Shown here piece after piece: positions 47,901 through 60,990 of a stretch of 64,000 bases of DNA (positions within the stretch are counted from its first letter, which is position 1; each line of letters starts with the position of its first letter). The stretch is from NCBI GenBank assembly GCA_914767715.1, contig OU612075.1:22692001-22756000 (forward strand), read 5' to 3'. Source of the stretch: Membranipora membranacea. Its lineage: Eukaryota; Bryozoa; Gymnolaemata; Cheilostomatida; Membraniporidae. Below the pieces are notes generated by a model. The model worked only from the letters and a program-made list of their open reading frames with translations, searched no databases and was not told the origin of the DNA. The position numbers and the translations under genes are program-made.

Positions 47901-50900
47901 ATATGTGCTTATGCACTGTGAATATGCGTTGAGTATATACATATAAGTGATGTGTATACAATTATGTTTATATATGTGGTGTGTAAATGTATAAATGAAT
48001 ATATATGCATATGGTGGACATGAATGTATATTCTTGTTTTTGTTTGTTGTGAGATTGTATATGCATTGTATATGTGGACCATACAATCAAAGATGCAACT
48101 TTGAAATCCATTGTCACATGGTGATGATATCTAAACTAAGTTTTACATCTTTTATATGCATGAGTTTTTATTGGGTCAATCTGTTTGCAGGTGGGAGATA
48201 GAGCTTACTTTAGGATGACTTCTACTAAACCAGGACAGTTTGTAGACTACCAGATCTGGTCCAGAGGCTCGCTCGTTAAAACAGGCAGTGTTAATGTAAA
48301 CATTAGATCACGATTCAGGTAATTATCCATATGTCTCTCAGCTGCTGTTGTACCAACCAGGAACAACGGGGATGGATTAATAGATAACATTCGATGTTGA
48401 CAGTTGACTTATCAAAGGAACGGGTATCTCTATGCTTGAGCCAAATACCAACCACCAAGTAAACTTCTTATGTAAGAGAATTTGTTATGAAATGAATGGG
48501 TCAAGAATGCAAGAACTTTATTTGTTTTCGCATTTGATTTTGGTTTGACTTATCATTTTCTGTATGCTTTGTTGTATATAATCTCCCATCATAGCCACAT
48601 TCACAGTTACCTTACAGTGATAATAATGCCTGACTGTGTTTTATGTTACTTACAGTGTACCAGTGACTGTAGCAATGGCCCCCTCAGCCAGGATTGTAGC
48701 TTACTGTGTTCTTGAGGATTCGACCAAAGAGCTAGTAGCTGACAGTCTGAACTTTAATGTGGAGGGAGCTCTCGATAGAAATAGAGTGAGTAATATATAT
48801 CTTTTGTTTCTGTTTAAATTGAAATTAACTCTGATAAGTATAAAGAGCAGCTAGTGTGACGTCACTAAAAGGTCAAAATACGCTACTCTGTTTTACCGTC
48901 GATTTACCGATTAAGTTTTCTTGGCTGCAATTGCATTCTGTTGCATGTGGTGAAAATATTGTGACTGAAGTTTGGAAGTAACAAGGCTCATAATCACTGC
49001 CATCAAAGCCATGCCTGTATATCAATTAACTGATTATTTCTAACTTTTTACTAAATTTTGAAAGCAAAAACCAATTGTTCTAGGCTACCCCAGAAGTTTG
49101 CGCAACGTTATTGTAATGAACATAATATATACTCCCATCTAGTCACTTGGCTAACAAATTAACCTCTGCTGTTCCTCAGAGTATCGATAAGTATATAAAA
49201 CAAATTTAGGATCCGTTAGAGGTTTCAAACGCTGTCAGTACGTGTGAACCTGAAGACCCTCTTTGACACGACCATATTGCTGCAACTGACGGAAATCATC
49301 CACACCTACTCATTTTCATTTGCTGGTCTTTATAATATTATAGAAGTAGTGTAAGTGAATAGCTGTTGTGTCTGTAACCGATGTGACGTTGCGCTCGTAC
49401 TGTTATCTAGTACTGTTACATAGTACTATTATTATTTGTAGGTATCCATCACATACAGTAAGGCAAGAGCCCAGCCTGGACAGTCTGTTAATGTACAAGT
49501 TACTGCTGCCGCTGATTCTCTAGTCGGTCTGCTCGCTGTCGATCAGAGTGTACTTCTACTCGGTACAGGAAATGACATCACTCAGGCTGATGTAAGTTAA
49601 CCATCTTGTATCTTCTTTAAGAAAACTTGAAAAGATTGTATTGTGTTGTATTTTTGTTTATCATTATACTTCATGAACTTGACAGTTTTCTGACCTTTCT
49701 GGTTTTTCACTGACATTTCAATTTTAATCTCATCGTTACTGAATGAATATGTGGTGAATATTAGTTTAAGACATTGTAGCCCAAATGCTGGCTATGATCT
49801 GATTGGCTCCAACCCACCAGCGGATCAGAGCCACCACATTGACTAAAGCCATCGGTGCACGTAACCATGAGTTTTACGTATGTATGTATTAAGGTGATGT
49901 CGGAGCTGCAGAGTTATGATACAGTCAAATCCAGCAGCAGTCCTTCACCAAGATTTTTCCGAGGATTTTTCCCATACAGTGTCAGTGGTACTGATACTAA
50001 AACTATACTGGATAACTCCGGTCTCGTGGCTCTGACTAATGCTCTTGTCTACAAAGGTATGTTTGCCTGAAGCTCTGTGTGCTCTAAGTTTCGCCTGTTA
50101 GTTATTCAGCCACAATCTTTATGATTCATGGCCTGACACCCAGTCAAATAAAAGGATCGGAGCCTCGAAAAAAACCAGTTGACTCTGTATCTAAATCTGT
50201 AACTCAAAATTACAAACTATGGATAAACATTGATTGCAATTGATTGAAAAACTACATTGCGAAATACTTTATGATAATGCTGAGGCTGAACTGTGCTGAC
50301 AATTGTTTCAAAAAGCCTTTATATGAGTAACTTGATAGCTTCATAAAAACTAAATCAAAACAACAAAAATTCACATTGGTCCATAATGAAAAGGCGTGGG
50401 TGGGCAAATTCAAACAAGAAAACGCCTTTTCCCACTTCATCTCTTTCTTTGCGTAGTCTTTCTGGAAAAAGTTATCTTTCCTGCAAACTTTTCGGAGTTT
50501 GAGAGGTAGCAAGACATGACCACATCCCTTTAACTCGTTTTATGCACTTGAATGGAAATATAGCTTTAACATGGTTTCGGATTTTTCCAAACTGACTGAG
50601 AGAAAAACTTTGTTTGAGATTTGTATGACTAAAAATTTTCTGATCTCCTACTGCCTATGTCAATTTACGTATCTACCTGCCAGATGCACCGGCAACTAAG
50701 AGTGCTGGATGCTGGCAATCATTCTATTCTCTATCCTGCTGTGTTATCAACAGAACCATTACAGCCAATCCAGTCTAACCAGTGTGATGAGCCTGTGCCC
50801 CTGCTGTGAACATTTACCTGTGAGCTCTCTCTCATTAATTCTAACTGAGGCTGTTGTGTTGCCTGCTCTGCTTTAATATCATCGGTTGACTTATGAAATA

Positions 50901-53900
50901 TCTTTCTTTCACAGAGCAACCAATATTCTTCAGGAGAAATTTCGGTGTAGCGAATGGCAACATAAATGCTGGCTTTGCAGGGGCCGATAATGGTAATGAA
51001 AACGCAATTGCCTTTGCTGCTGCACCTCAAGCACAAGTTGACAGTCAAGCAGGAAGCGCTGGACCAGCAGCTACTACTCAGACGGAGTTGACTGTGAGGA
51101 AGGTATTCCCAGAGAGCTGGCTATGGTCTGACATCACTACTATGTAAGGATTATCAGGGGTCAATCAGGGGTCAATCAGGGGTCAATCAGGCATCAGTGT
51201 GTTATTGTGTGTGTGTCACTGGAGTGAGTGAGAGATTTGGTTTGTAGTAACTAAGCATTCATCACCAATCGTTCATCCAAACTCCTGGTTCATCTCCTTA
51301 TGCATCTTATACATCATCTTAACTTATACCTGAAACATTTTTTCAAACACTAACTTGAAATACATTACATATAATACCCACATTATATATTATAGTAACG
51401 GAACAGTGGTGGTAAGCACTACCATCCCAGACACGATAACATCATGGATAGCCAGCGCATTCGCTGTCTCAAACAGCGCCGGCCTCGGTGTCTCAGCTGA
51501 TACTGCCAAGGTAAGCTTAATCTGAGAAAACTTAGGACATGGGTGGTAGCTTCTGTTGTCGCTGACATACAATGTTGCTAATAAACTAAATAAGCCTCAT
51601 TGAACATTAATTTATGCTGATTAAATTAAAGAAAACAGCTCATCTTGAGTTGATCACACCGTGGTTGATCCACTGGACAATCATTTATTCCTCCTCTTAA
51701 GCTTTTTAAGAGGTCTGAGGTATCCACACATCTGTACAGTGTTTTAGATCTCGATCAAGCATTGTTTATTTCTGTGTTTTAGTTACAAGTGTTTAAGCCG
51801 TTCTTCATATCTCTGAACTTGCCTTTCTCTGTGGTGAGAGGGGAGCAGGTTGTACTTCAGGCCATAGTGTTCAACTTCATGCAGACTGATGCTGACGTGA
51901 CGGTCACTCTGCCGGCATCTAATGAGTATAAGAGTATCTCTGTCTCTAGTGATGGCACAACTTCTAACATCAAACGTACAGAGACAGTCACTATCAGGGT
52001 AAGTGTATACGTTGCTATCATAAGTTTAAGTATTCAAATCGATGCTCGTTAGTTGCATTCCAGTATCAACCACCGCCTGATCGACAAGTTGGATTGTAAT
52101 TGATAATGGAATTCCACTACTAGCAACCCAATCTTCTATCAGCTATTGTCGACTTCCCAGTGATTTAGTCCATATAATATGATCCTTTGTGATTTAACAG
52201 CTAATGTATTCTTTGTTGTTTCACATCCTGTAAGATACATGATGAATACAAGCTACCCAGTACTGGATTTTATCTGATTTGACCACTAATATTAATGATT
52301 GTTTTAGGCTCCAGCTAATGAGGGCACATCAGTGTCATTCCCCATCATACCCTCTGTGATTGGTCAGATGAAGGTGAGGGTCACAGCTAGAACTAATGGA
52401 GCCGCTGATGCAGTACAAAGAAACTTACTTGTGGAGGTGAGTATACTTTTACAAAATTTTGGTCTCTGATCACAAAGCTATAGATTCAGAAAGACTAAAA
52501 TCCATCATCAATTGTTAGTGGTCAAGTTAGGTCAAGGCTTATTATCCTAGAGATGTATTTATGTTCAAAGCCAAAGTCTAGCAGAGCGGATGGAATACCT
52601 TATATTGACATAATATTATGTTTGCTATTTACGCTTTAATGATTGGCCTTTTGTCAGGCTGAGGGCGTAGAGCAAGAGTATAACCATGCTGTTATGATCG
52701 ATCTGAAGAACTCAACTAGCTTCAAACAAACTGTAGCCATCGATTTCCCGACCAACGTCGTCAGTGATTCAACCAGAGTTGAATTCTCACTTATTGGTCA
52801 GTATCAGTACACTTCTACCATTATATAATAAATGATATAAATAATGTAATGTTTTCCAGAATCCGGGAACATTATTTGACTCATTTTTCAATTGAACAAA
52901 TGTTGTCCCTCCCTGTGAGATCATGCAACCATCGATGGCCAAACGCTAAATATCTTTTATTATTTACATGTGTTCATATTACTGTTGTAGAATATATTAT
53001 AAATTATGAATAATATAGTATGCACAGCATTTCATAGGTTCAAAATTACAAGGAGGTATTAACACAGAAATACATTATCATTTCAGATTGATTGGTATAA
53101 TCTTGTATTTTTAGGTGATATAATGGGACCATCCATAACCGGACTGGATAAACTGATTAAGTTGCCTTATGGGTGTGGAGAACAAAATATGCTTAACTTT
53201 GCTCCCACAATCTTTGTAACAGATTACCTGAGTAAAACTAGTCAGCTAACCAGCCAACTCAGGGCTAAGAGTGTTGGCTTCATGGAAAAAGGTGAAGGCT
53301 TTCTCATTTTAAATAACTTGCAGTGCTGCCGCTAGACTCTCTGAAGTTGATCAGGAAATATATAGGAGATATTGCATCATTGTATAGCTAGCATTATCCT
53401 TTCATGTACATGCATGTTAAAATGATGGTCATGGTTGGGTTTCGAAAACAATAAACCCAAAACAACTGCAGCAAAAAAAGTAAAGTGAGATTACACGCAA
53501 TTAAACTGAGGGGTCTTTCAACTAGGATGAGAGATCGCTATCACTATCACTCACTATCACTCCAAAAGCATATAGTTCAATCAATGATTGAGCAATTTGT
53601 GAGCATAACCCTAGCAGGTTGCGATTTCGGCTGTTTTCAATTGAAAGACCCCCTGGATAGTAGCCATCTGCATGAGTCACAATTTGCATTCTTGGATGCC
53701 AAAATAGAGCTTCCATTTTCCCGGTGTAACACTCCTATACTATTTTTCCCAGGTTATCAGAGAGAACTGACCTATCAGAGAGGAGATGGATCTTTCAGTG
53801 CATTCGGTAAGAGTGACCCCTCCGGTAGTATGTGGCTCACAGCATTCGTCGCAAAGTCATTCCAGGCAGCGAAACAGTTCATATTCATTGATGACGACTT

Positions 53901-56900
53901 ATTGTCACAAGCTGTAGACTGGATGATCAGGAGACAGAACGATGACGGTAGCTTCCCTGAGCCCGGCCGAGTCATTCACAAAGAATTACTGGTAAGACAC
54001 ACAGTAATTTATGACTGACAAGCCGCATTCTGTCTGTTCAACCCTCTCTTCCAGACACCTCATGTCATGTCTGCCAAGCAAAATAAATGTGTAATCCATT
54101 GTTTCAGTATGCCCTGACCAGTGTGAAAGATAATGACTGTTGATGAATATAGAAATTTGTTCAAAGTGACACTTAATTATCCTGCCTTCTTTTGTAACCA
54201 AGAGTACAGCTTTCTGTTATTTCTAGCTATTTGTGACTAATCTTTTTGTGTACAATTTTCCTTGGTCAAATCAGTGTTGGCTCAGATGGCGATCTTGTTA
54301 GTTTAGCCTGCCATCACTCCGTCTATTTAAAGTGTTTGTAAAGGAACAGGGTTCTTGGTATCATTTTTGAGCTTGAAATGAGATTAAGACAGCTATCACA
54401 CATGCATTTGCATGAAAAATAAGTCTCCAGGGTTACTTGGTCTGGTAGGTTTGGGGGTTATAAGTTAACACTATTGAGTTGCCTACTCATGCACAGCCCA
54501 ACTTGTCCAGGCGATTTGTAATGAGCCTATTATGGGGGAAATACAGTAATATTAGTGACTATTGTGGTTAGATAACAGCTTTTGCAAATACATGACAAAG
54601 TCACTCACAAGTCTGTTGATGACATAAAAGTTCAAATTTAATGAGTTGAGACGCTAATCAAAACAACCTTCATTTCTGTTATGAGCCCATGTTGAAGAAG
54701 AGATTAGAAGAACCACTGTACCAAAGATTATAAATACTGACTGTACATTACAATCAGTGACTATGACCCATTCCCTGTCCACAGCTTTTCAAGCGAGTGA
54801 TTTTCATTTCATACCGCTGCGCTGGTTTGCTCTGTTTAAATAAGATTACACTGGAGCAATGGATTCTTCCTGCTGACAAAGCCTTGCTTATTTCAGATTT
54901 ACCTAAAAATGGTCCATACAATGCTTTATGGTTAGTACCAAATCTTGCGATAATATCCAACACTAGCCCCCCAAATAAGATCCATACTGATGAAATAACT
55001 CAAAAACTCGACAAATTAATTTCCTATGTGACTGATGTGTGCTTTGACATAGGTTCTCATATGGCCTGCTGCACTCAGTCAGTAATATTGATAGTCCATG
55101 TTTAGATGTGCTGAGTATCTGTGATGCACAGATGGACAAGATCTGATATAATATAGAAAGTTTCTCAAGGTATTCCACTGCTTACACGATTATCAATACT
55201 CCTCTCTTTAGGAGGCAGTCAAATTCATTTACATTTTTCATCCCCGTGAAGTCCGAAATAACTAGATGACAATTTTATTTACTTCAATTTACTTTGTGAC
55301 TTTTAAATTCCAGTTTTTGATGTAAACAACAAAGTTTAACCGAGAAAATCTTCCGAGTCCAAACATCAGAATATTTGCAAAAATTGTTGTAAAGATTTTC
55401 AAAACTTCAAATCATTCAGTATTAATCATCGCATGCTTTGGATTTTAACATCATTCTAATGCCTGAAATGTCGAGATTTAAAAACAAATTATTTTAGATT
55501 TTTGTGCAAATTAGAAAAACATCCAGTCTACATGTGTAAATTTTGTATCTTCCATTGAAATTCTATTGAAAGCCACTAATCATAAAGCATAATGGCTGAA
55601 GACAGAGTTTGATTGGAATGTCATATCTTAGTATTTATAATCTTCAATACAATCCATGTAGCCACAATCTCATTTATTCATCAAATAAATATAAACAAAA
55701 CCTTGAAATACTTTAGCGATGTATTGATCAGCCTTTATATTGCCAATTTCTATCTCGAGCAGTAACCATGGTTAACAGAAAATGTTGTATCTGTCAAAGC
55801 ACTGTGGGTTATTTCAAGTGGCCGAAATCATACAGATTTAAACTTGAGTGGTGTGACTACCTCAGGGACATTTTCCCTATGATAGTCACATGGACTCGAC
55901 GTGGATTTGCTACAATTGCCTCCTGAATGATATTCAATCTCGCTCTCACTGGATCTGTTAATCTCTCTATAATTTTCACTCTCGCTGTCGGATGAGCTAG
56001 AGTTGTAATTTTTGCCGTGCTTGATTTCGATCGTTTGCTTTGTCATTCGATTATGAAATTTTATACACTATCCCATTTTACCAGCTAAACCACATAGGAC
56101 AGATAAAGAATGCCTGGTATTCACTCATTCATTCAAGAGATAAATTCTGTGTGGTTTAATATTGTATGCAGGGAATATCAAAACCACTGTGTCATAACAA
56201 AAAGTCTTATTTACGAGATACTGTATATTCCCATTATAATCTAAGGCACTAAGAAGGTACTATTCTCTAAAAGTGATCACAACTCCAAATGAAAAAAATA
56301 GTACCTTTTTAGTATCTTCTCATCCCAACTTTGAGTGAAAATAATTCTTAACTGGGCCACAGGCTGCTTTTGCACATAGCATAATGTTCTAAACTAGACT
56401 GAGAGCTCTAGAATGATACCAAAAACCTGTTTTTACAAACACTTTAAAAGTGAGAGGTTTTATAGACGTAAAACTGTACCTTGTATTAACATATTATTAT
56501 TGTGGATGCGGATTATCAAACCCATATTGGATCAATAACTTGTAAGTATTTTTCCGGATAACTGATGCATTTGATTTCTATGTATTCACATTTGATGTCA
56601 CATTTTACTCTAGTTTATTAGATGCAGAAGCAAGTTAATTCCTACTCAAACGAGAATATGTTCTATGCTTGTTTTTACATGATTGCAGGTTACAATTAAA
56701 ATGAATTGCTGCAAAGCTCATTTACTGTTGACAGTCTATGATCCGAGTCCCATCCCAATACATCCATATCTCATATATATGCAGCCTGTACATTAACACT
56801 ATGAACTCGGAATGATTTTATGATGTGATTCCATCTTCATGTGTATTTTAAATGAGCCTTTGGTATTGCGCACAATATTTAAATGGTACATCTGGTTTTA

Positions 56901-59900
56901 TTAGGGTGGAAGTGCTACTAGTACTGTAACACTCACAGCCTATGTTCTAACCTCCATCTCTGAGGTTAGAATGACCTCCGCTTCAATAAGCTCCCGCCTT
57001 GCCACTGCTAAGTCTAAAGCTCAGAATTATCTGGAGAGTAATGCCTCAGGATTGAGTGACCCATACAGTCTCGCCCTCGTGTCCTACGCTCTATTCAAGT
57101 CTGGCAGTAATAATGTTGCTCTCACACTCGGCCCACTCAACAGACTGGCTAAAAATGAAGGTAAGAAAGGGTTTAACTTCATTCGCTAGTGCTGATTGCT
57201 TCTGTTATCCAACGGTTGTATGGACCTAGCCTTGTTCACGCGGCCAAAAAAACCAAAACCAGTGGCCGCGTGAACAAAGCTAGTATGGACCTGTTTGAGC
57301 ACTATGGTACAGCTGACGTCTATGATGTCCACACATGTATTAGATTTATCAGGTCAACAGTAATATAACCTCTCTGACAAGTCCTACACAATTATTCGAT
57401 AGAGATTGCCACTCAAACATTAAGAGTCAGTTATTACCAATCAGAGTTGTGTGACGGACAAGAAATTCTTGCTTTTTCCTATAAATCATTTGATGTTTTC
57501 AGTTCATGTATGTCCAGTTATGTTTTTCTGCCCGCCCTTCAAAACCTGTTTCTGGGTGCCCATGCCTATCTAGCACAGACCATTTGTCCAGTTGCATCAA
57601 AACATTATATAAGATGACAATCCTTTTCAGTTATGTTGTCCATTGCATATCTGTTTTGATGTTGTATGATAATTCACTTGTCTGCTGCACACCACTGCAG
57701 ATGTATTAGTTAGCATTAATGTCAGTCACCATACATCCAGTCCTATAATCATTCCTTGTATGTTCTGATGAACAGGTGGACAGCAGTACTGGGAACAGCC
57801 ACAACCAGAACCAACAAAGAACACCAGGAGCTGGAGACCACCACATCAGCAGGGTAAGGCTGTTAATATTGAGTTAGCTGCCTATGTTCTACAACTGAAG
57901 ACTGAGAGAACGGGGCCGTCCTCCGCTATCCCCATCCTCAGATGGCTATCTGCTCAGAGAAACAGCAACGGTGGATTCTCGTCTACACAGGTATGGGGTA
58001 TGACAGTTTAGTTACACATCTAGTGTTCAGAGCCATTACATGTCAACTTCTTATGCTCCGTTTTTAGACGAACACTATAAATATGACAGTGATTGTATTT
58101 TATATTATAGATATATATATATTGTATTATATTATATTTTTTTTATATTACAGGACACAGTGGTAGCTCTGCAGGCTTTGTCTAAGTTTGCTGCTCTAGC
58201 TGGCGGACAAACAGACATGACTGTATCTATGACATCATCAGTGGGTAACACTCACAGCTTCACTGTAAACAGAGGAAACAGTCTGGTCCTTCAGAGTCAA
58301 GTAGTGAGTTATATCTTCTTGTTTGTGATATAACTTGACAGATCACAGATGTTACATCAATGACCACATATACCACACATACCACATAAATATGTCTATT
58401 ATTTAAATCATTATTCGGAGACGTCGGCATTATGATGTTGTTGGAACTCATTTGGAAAATTTTAGATACAGTGTACTCCTCTCAATTCAAACTTTATATT
58501 TCAGAACACCTGTTAATTCGGACAAGGAAAATAGACCTTTCAGTTAAAGCTCACAGCATTCTGATGTCACTTAATTTAGACTCTGCTTCTGGTCCACAGA
58601 GGTTGTAAATAGATGGAGTGCACTGTAATATATATTTCATTGTCATTCTACTTGGTAGTCCCGATCAAACAGTCACAATGATATATTTGTAGCTGTCCCC
58701 TAATGTGAGGTCTGTGGAGATCTCAGCCACTGGCAGCGGTTTAGCCTTAGCTTCTGTATCAGCTAGTTATAACGTGGAGGACTTCGAGCAGGAGCCCGCA
58801 TTCTCTACCACTGCCACTGTACTTAGTCAAACACAGAATAAGATCACAGTACGTGTCTGTACCAGGTATGCATCGTAATACAAAGCCTTACTACCAAACT
58901 TAACAATATAATACTGTTTTCGGAAGGGTTTAATTTGGCATGGTCTTTATCTTTTTTCTGTGCAAAACTAGGAAATTTTACATATGGTCTCATTGAACTG
59001 ACACTAATACTTGATTGTGGATATGCATCTACTCTGGTGTGATCTGGCCTGTATTTATTATCTCCTACTGTAGTTATTATCTCCTCCTGTATTTATTATC
59101 TCCTCCTGTATTTATTAGCCCCTCCTGTGTTTATTATCCTCCTGTATTTATTATCTCCTCCTGTATTTATTATCCCCCTCCTGTATTTATTATCCCCTCC
59201 TGTGTTTACTATCTCCTCCTGTATTTATTATCTCCTCCTGTATTTATTATCTCCTCCTGTATTTATTATCTCCTCCTGTATTTATTATCTCCTGTATTTA
59301 TTATCTCCTCCTGTATTTATTATCTCTTCCTGTATTTATTAGCCCCTCCTGTTTTTATTATCCTCCTATATTTATTATCTCCTCCTGTATTTATTATCCC
59401 CCTAATGTATTTATTATCCCCCTCCTGTATTTATTATCTCCTCCTGTATTTATTATCCCCCTCCTCCTGTATTTATTATCTCCTCCTGTATTTATTATCC
59501 CCCTCCTGTATTTATTATCCCCCCTCCTGTATTTATTATCTCCTCCTGTATTTATTATCTCCTCCTGTATTTGTTATCTCCTCCTGTATTCATTATCTTG
59601 TACAATTAAGGTGGTTACTGACTGGTACTACTGGTATGGCAGTGAAAGAGATCGGAATCCCGAGTGGATTCAGCGCTGATATCGAGGCTCTCGAGCTCGC
59701 TAACATCGCTGGAGTTAAACGTGTTGAAGAAGGAAACAGAAAAGTTATCATTTATCTAGATGAGGTTCGTACCTTGAATTAATACCAGGTCATCATTCAA
59801 ATTTTGAAGGTCTATTGACTCTCTTATCATGTTTGAAGGTCAAGAGCCTTGTTAAGCTATTAATCGCTGCTAATTGAGGAAAGAGTAATCCACAAAGTTA

Positions 59901-60807
59901 TCGGTGTAAGTGTAGAGTAGTGTCTAACTGCATTAGGATATCTACATGTTGGATAACATACAACATACAAGACCTTCAAATAGCAGCGCACCTGTTGATA
60001 CCGGAGCCTTGCTCCATTGCGTATCATTCTGAAGTTTTTGGCGTCAGATTAAGATCCTGAATGTTCAGGAATATATATTGCGTTGGGGTTGATTGAAACA
60101 GATAAAGTTCTTTACCCCCTGCCCCCTACCCCTTCAGCGGCTCCCTGCAGCTAATTGGCATTTCCTGAATTTACCACTGAACTCAACATGAGGCTCAGCG
60201 AACTCAACATGAGGCTGAATGGTATTTCAACGAATGTAATTATCTGTATATTGGTATTTTGACCAGACATTTCCTTTGATAGGTTAACATTGTGCTAAGC
60301 TATTTTAGATATCCAGTAGCCAACTGAATTTGTCATTCCAAAAATTTTAAGATTATTTTAGTGCAAGACTAAGTAAATGTTTTGGTTATAATTACATTGA
60401 TGATGAGTCTGGCGGCTCAGACTATGCTAAGCTACTTGTAGCGCTACAATACATTTCTCTTTTTAAAATTGACAATTGCATCAGTCAATCCAAAAATTTA
60501 AGGTTATTTTATTGCCAGACAAAATAGTTATCTTATTATTTCTTCTGGTATAATTGAGTTAAGAATGACGCCGTTTTGTATTTTCCGTCACCAGCTGACG
60601 AACATAGAGAAGTGTATAGATGTAGAGGCAGAGAGAACAGGATTAGTAGCTAAAGCCAGACCAGTAGCTGTCAGAGTATATGATTACTATGAGCCTGAGA
60701 ACCAACAAACTATCTTCTACTCATCTACCCATTTCAACAATGTCAACATATGTGATGTTTGTGGGGCTTCATGTGAGGGATGCACTGATTTTTTGAAGAG
60801 AAAATAA
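41949..60807 (+). CDS. TEP-2: CD109-type thioester protein, paralogue with a single bait exon
   Basis: Exons: 41949-41952, 42114-42326, 42936-43115, 43623-43693, 44306-44434, 44714-44838, 45004-45136, 45479-45605, 45889-46001, 46569-46647, 47094-47341, 47702-47809, 48191-48318, 48656-48785, 49442-49591, 49894-50056, 50915-51143, 51396-51510, 51783-51998, 52308-52436, 52658-52796, 53115-53291, 53753-53991, 56905-57160, 57776-57990, 58154-58303, 58693-58865, 59611-59764, 60595-60807. 4506 nt, 1501 residues. Each exon matches its TEP-1 partner in phase, and nearly all in exact length (exon 2 lacks one codon, exon 16 three). Signal peptide, macroglobulin domains, FPESWLW, GCGEQNM, catalytic His (GRVIHKELL) and four-Cys tail are all kept, so it looks functional. 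The bait is fixed. The intron after the His exon is swollen to 2.9 kb by a TTAA-flanked transposon. Confidence 0.93.
42526..42677. mobile_element. Foldback MITE (152 bp) in TEP-2 intron 2
   Basis: Almost the whole element is an inverted repeat: TCCGCCATTAGTG at the left, CACTAATGGCGGA at the right, and GTTGACCCTGACCAATCAGG with its inverse inside. The matching TEP-1 intron lacks it. Confidence 0.88.
50251..50320 (+). pseudogene. Decayed bait exon in TEP-2
   Basis: ACTTTATGATAATGCTGAGG and GTGCTGACAAT match the TEP-1 relic at 25383-25486. There is no usable acceptor, no FPESWLW block and no donor. It shows that the ancestor already had more than one bait-like exon. Confidence 0.55.
50915..51143 (+). 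other. TEP-2 bait exon
   Basis: 229 nt, phase 1 in and phase 2 out. The bait has Asn/Gly/Ala-rich sequence (GVANGNINAGFAGADNG), then GPAATTQTELTVRK and FPESWLWSDITT. The donor is CTAT|GTAAGG, followed by three GGGGTCAATCA units. Its 3' half and downstream repeat match TEP-1 exon B, but the bait proper has diverged in length and composition. Confidence 0.92.
53115..53291 (+). other. TEP-2 thioester exon
   Basis: Encodes PYGCGEQNM (GCGEQNM at 53171-53191) in a context nearly identical to TEP-1. It ends AAAAAG|GTGAAG. Confidence 0.96.
53753..53991 (+). other. TEP-2 exon with thioester catalytic His
   Basis: Encodes DPSGSMWLTAFV and PEPGRVIHKELL, with the same catalytic His as TEP-1. Differences from TEP-1 cluster in the middle of the exon (FIFIDDDLLSQAV versus FIYVDEETILQAV). 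Confidence 0.92.
54331..56443. mobile_element. TTAA-flanked DNA transposon remnant with THAP-like fragment
   Basis: A TTAA at 54327-54330 and another at 56444-56447 bracket imperfect inverted repeats of about 40 bp: AGTGTTTGTAAA and TTGGTATCATT at the left, the inverse at the right. The element lies in a TEP-2 intron; TEP-1 has only 252 bp there. Inside, 55768-55926 (+) encodes a short frame with CCIC and YFKWPKSYRFKLEWCDYLR, resembling the start of a THAP zinc finger. TTAA targets and THAP domains together are known in the Kolobok superfamily; piggyBac also uses TTAA. No full transposase is visible. Confidence 0.75.
57226..57283. repeat. 58-bp hairpin element
   Basis: CTAGCCTTGTTCACGCGGCCA pairs with TGGCCGCGTGAACAAAGCTAG across a short A/C-rich loop, in a TEP-2 intron. 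Confidence 0.85.
59060..59600. repeat. Minisatellite of TCCTCCTGTATTTATTATC units
   Basis: About 28 imperfect copies of a 17-20 bp unit fill the intron just before TEP-2 exon 28 and end 11 bases before its acceptor. Its pyrimidine-rich register may act as an extended polypyrimidine tract. The long open frame across it is repeat-derived, except for its final part, which is the real exon at 59611-59764. Confidence 0.92.
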
Positions 60808-60984
60808 TTTACCCTCCATCAGTAAATGATATGTAATACAGATAGACGAGCTAGGGAAGTGTACTTGGAAGTTTCGATGTAGTCATTTGAGAAATCACAT
60901 CAGTAATCAAATTGACGACTTTCTCTATACTCTTATTCTTTAATTTTTCATAAATGATATTGGTTGTGTAGCTTGAAGTCGATA

Positions 60985-60990
60985 AATAAA
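60985..60990 (+). terminator. Probable polyadenylation signal of TEP-2
   Basis: AATAAA lies 178 bp after the TEP-2 stop codon, at a similar distance to that in TEP-1. Confidence 0.55.

Noticed and set aside
54797-55105. 102-codon open frame inside the TTAA-flanked element
   Set aside because: It is probably part of a decayed transposon protein, but I see no motif that assigns it, so it is mentioned only with the element.
59015-59600. Long open frame of repeated Cys-Ile-Tyr-Leu sequence
   Set aside because: It is the TCCTCCTGTATTTATTATC minisatellite read in frame. Only its last part overlaps a real exon (59611-59764), which has its own acceptor.
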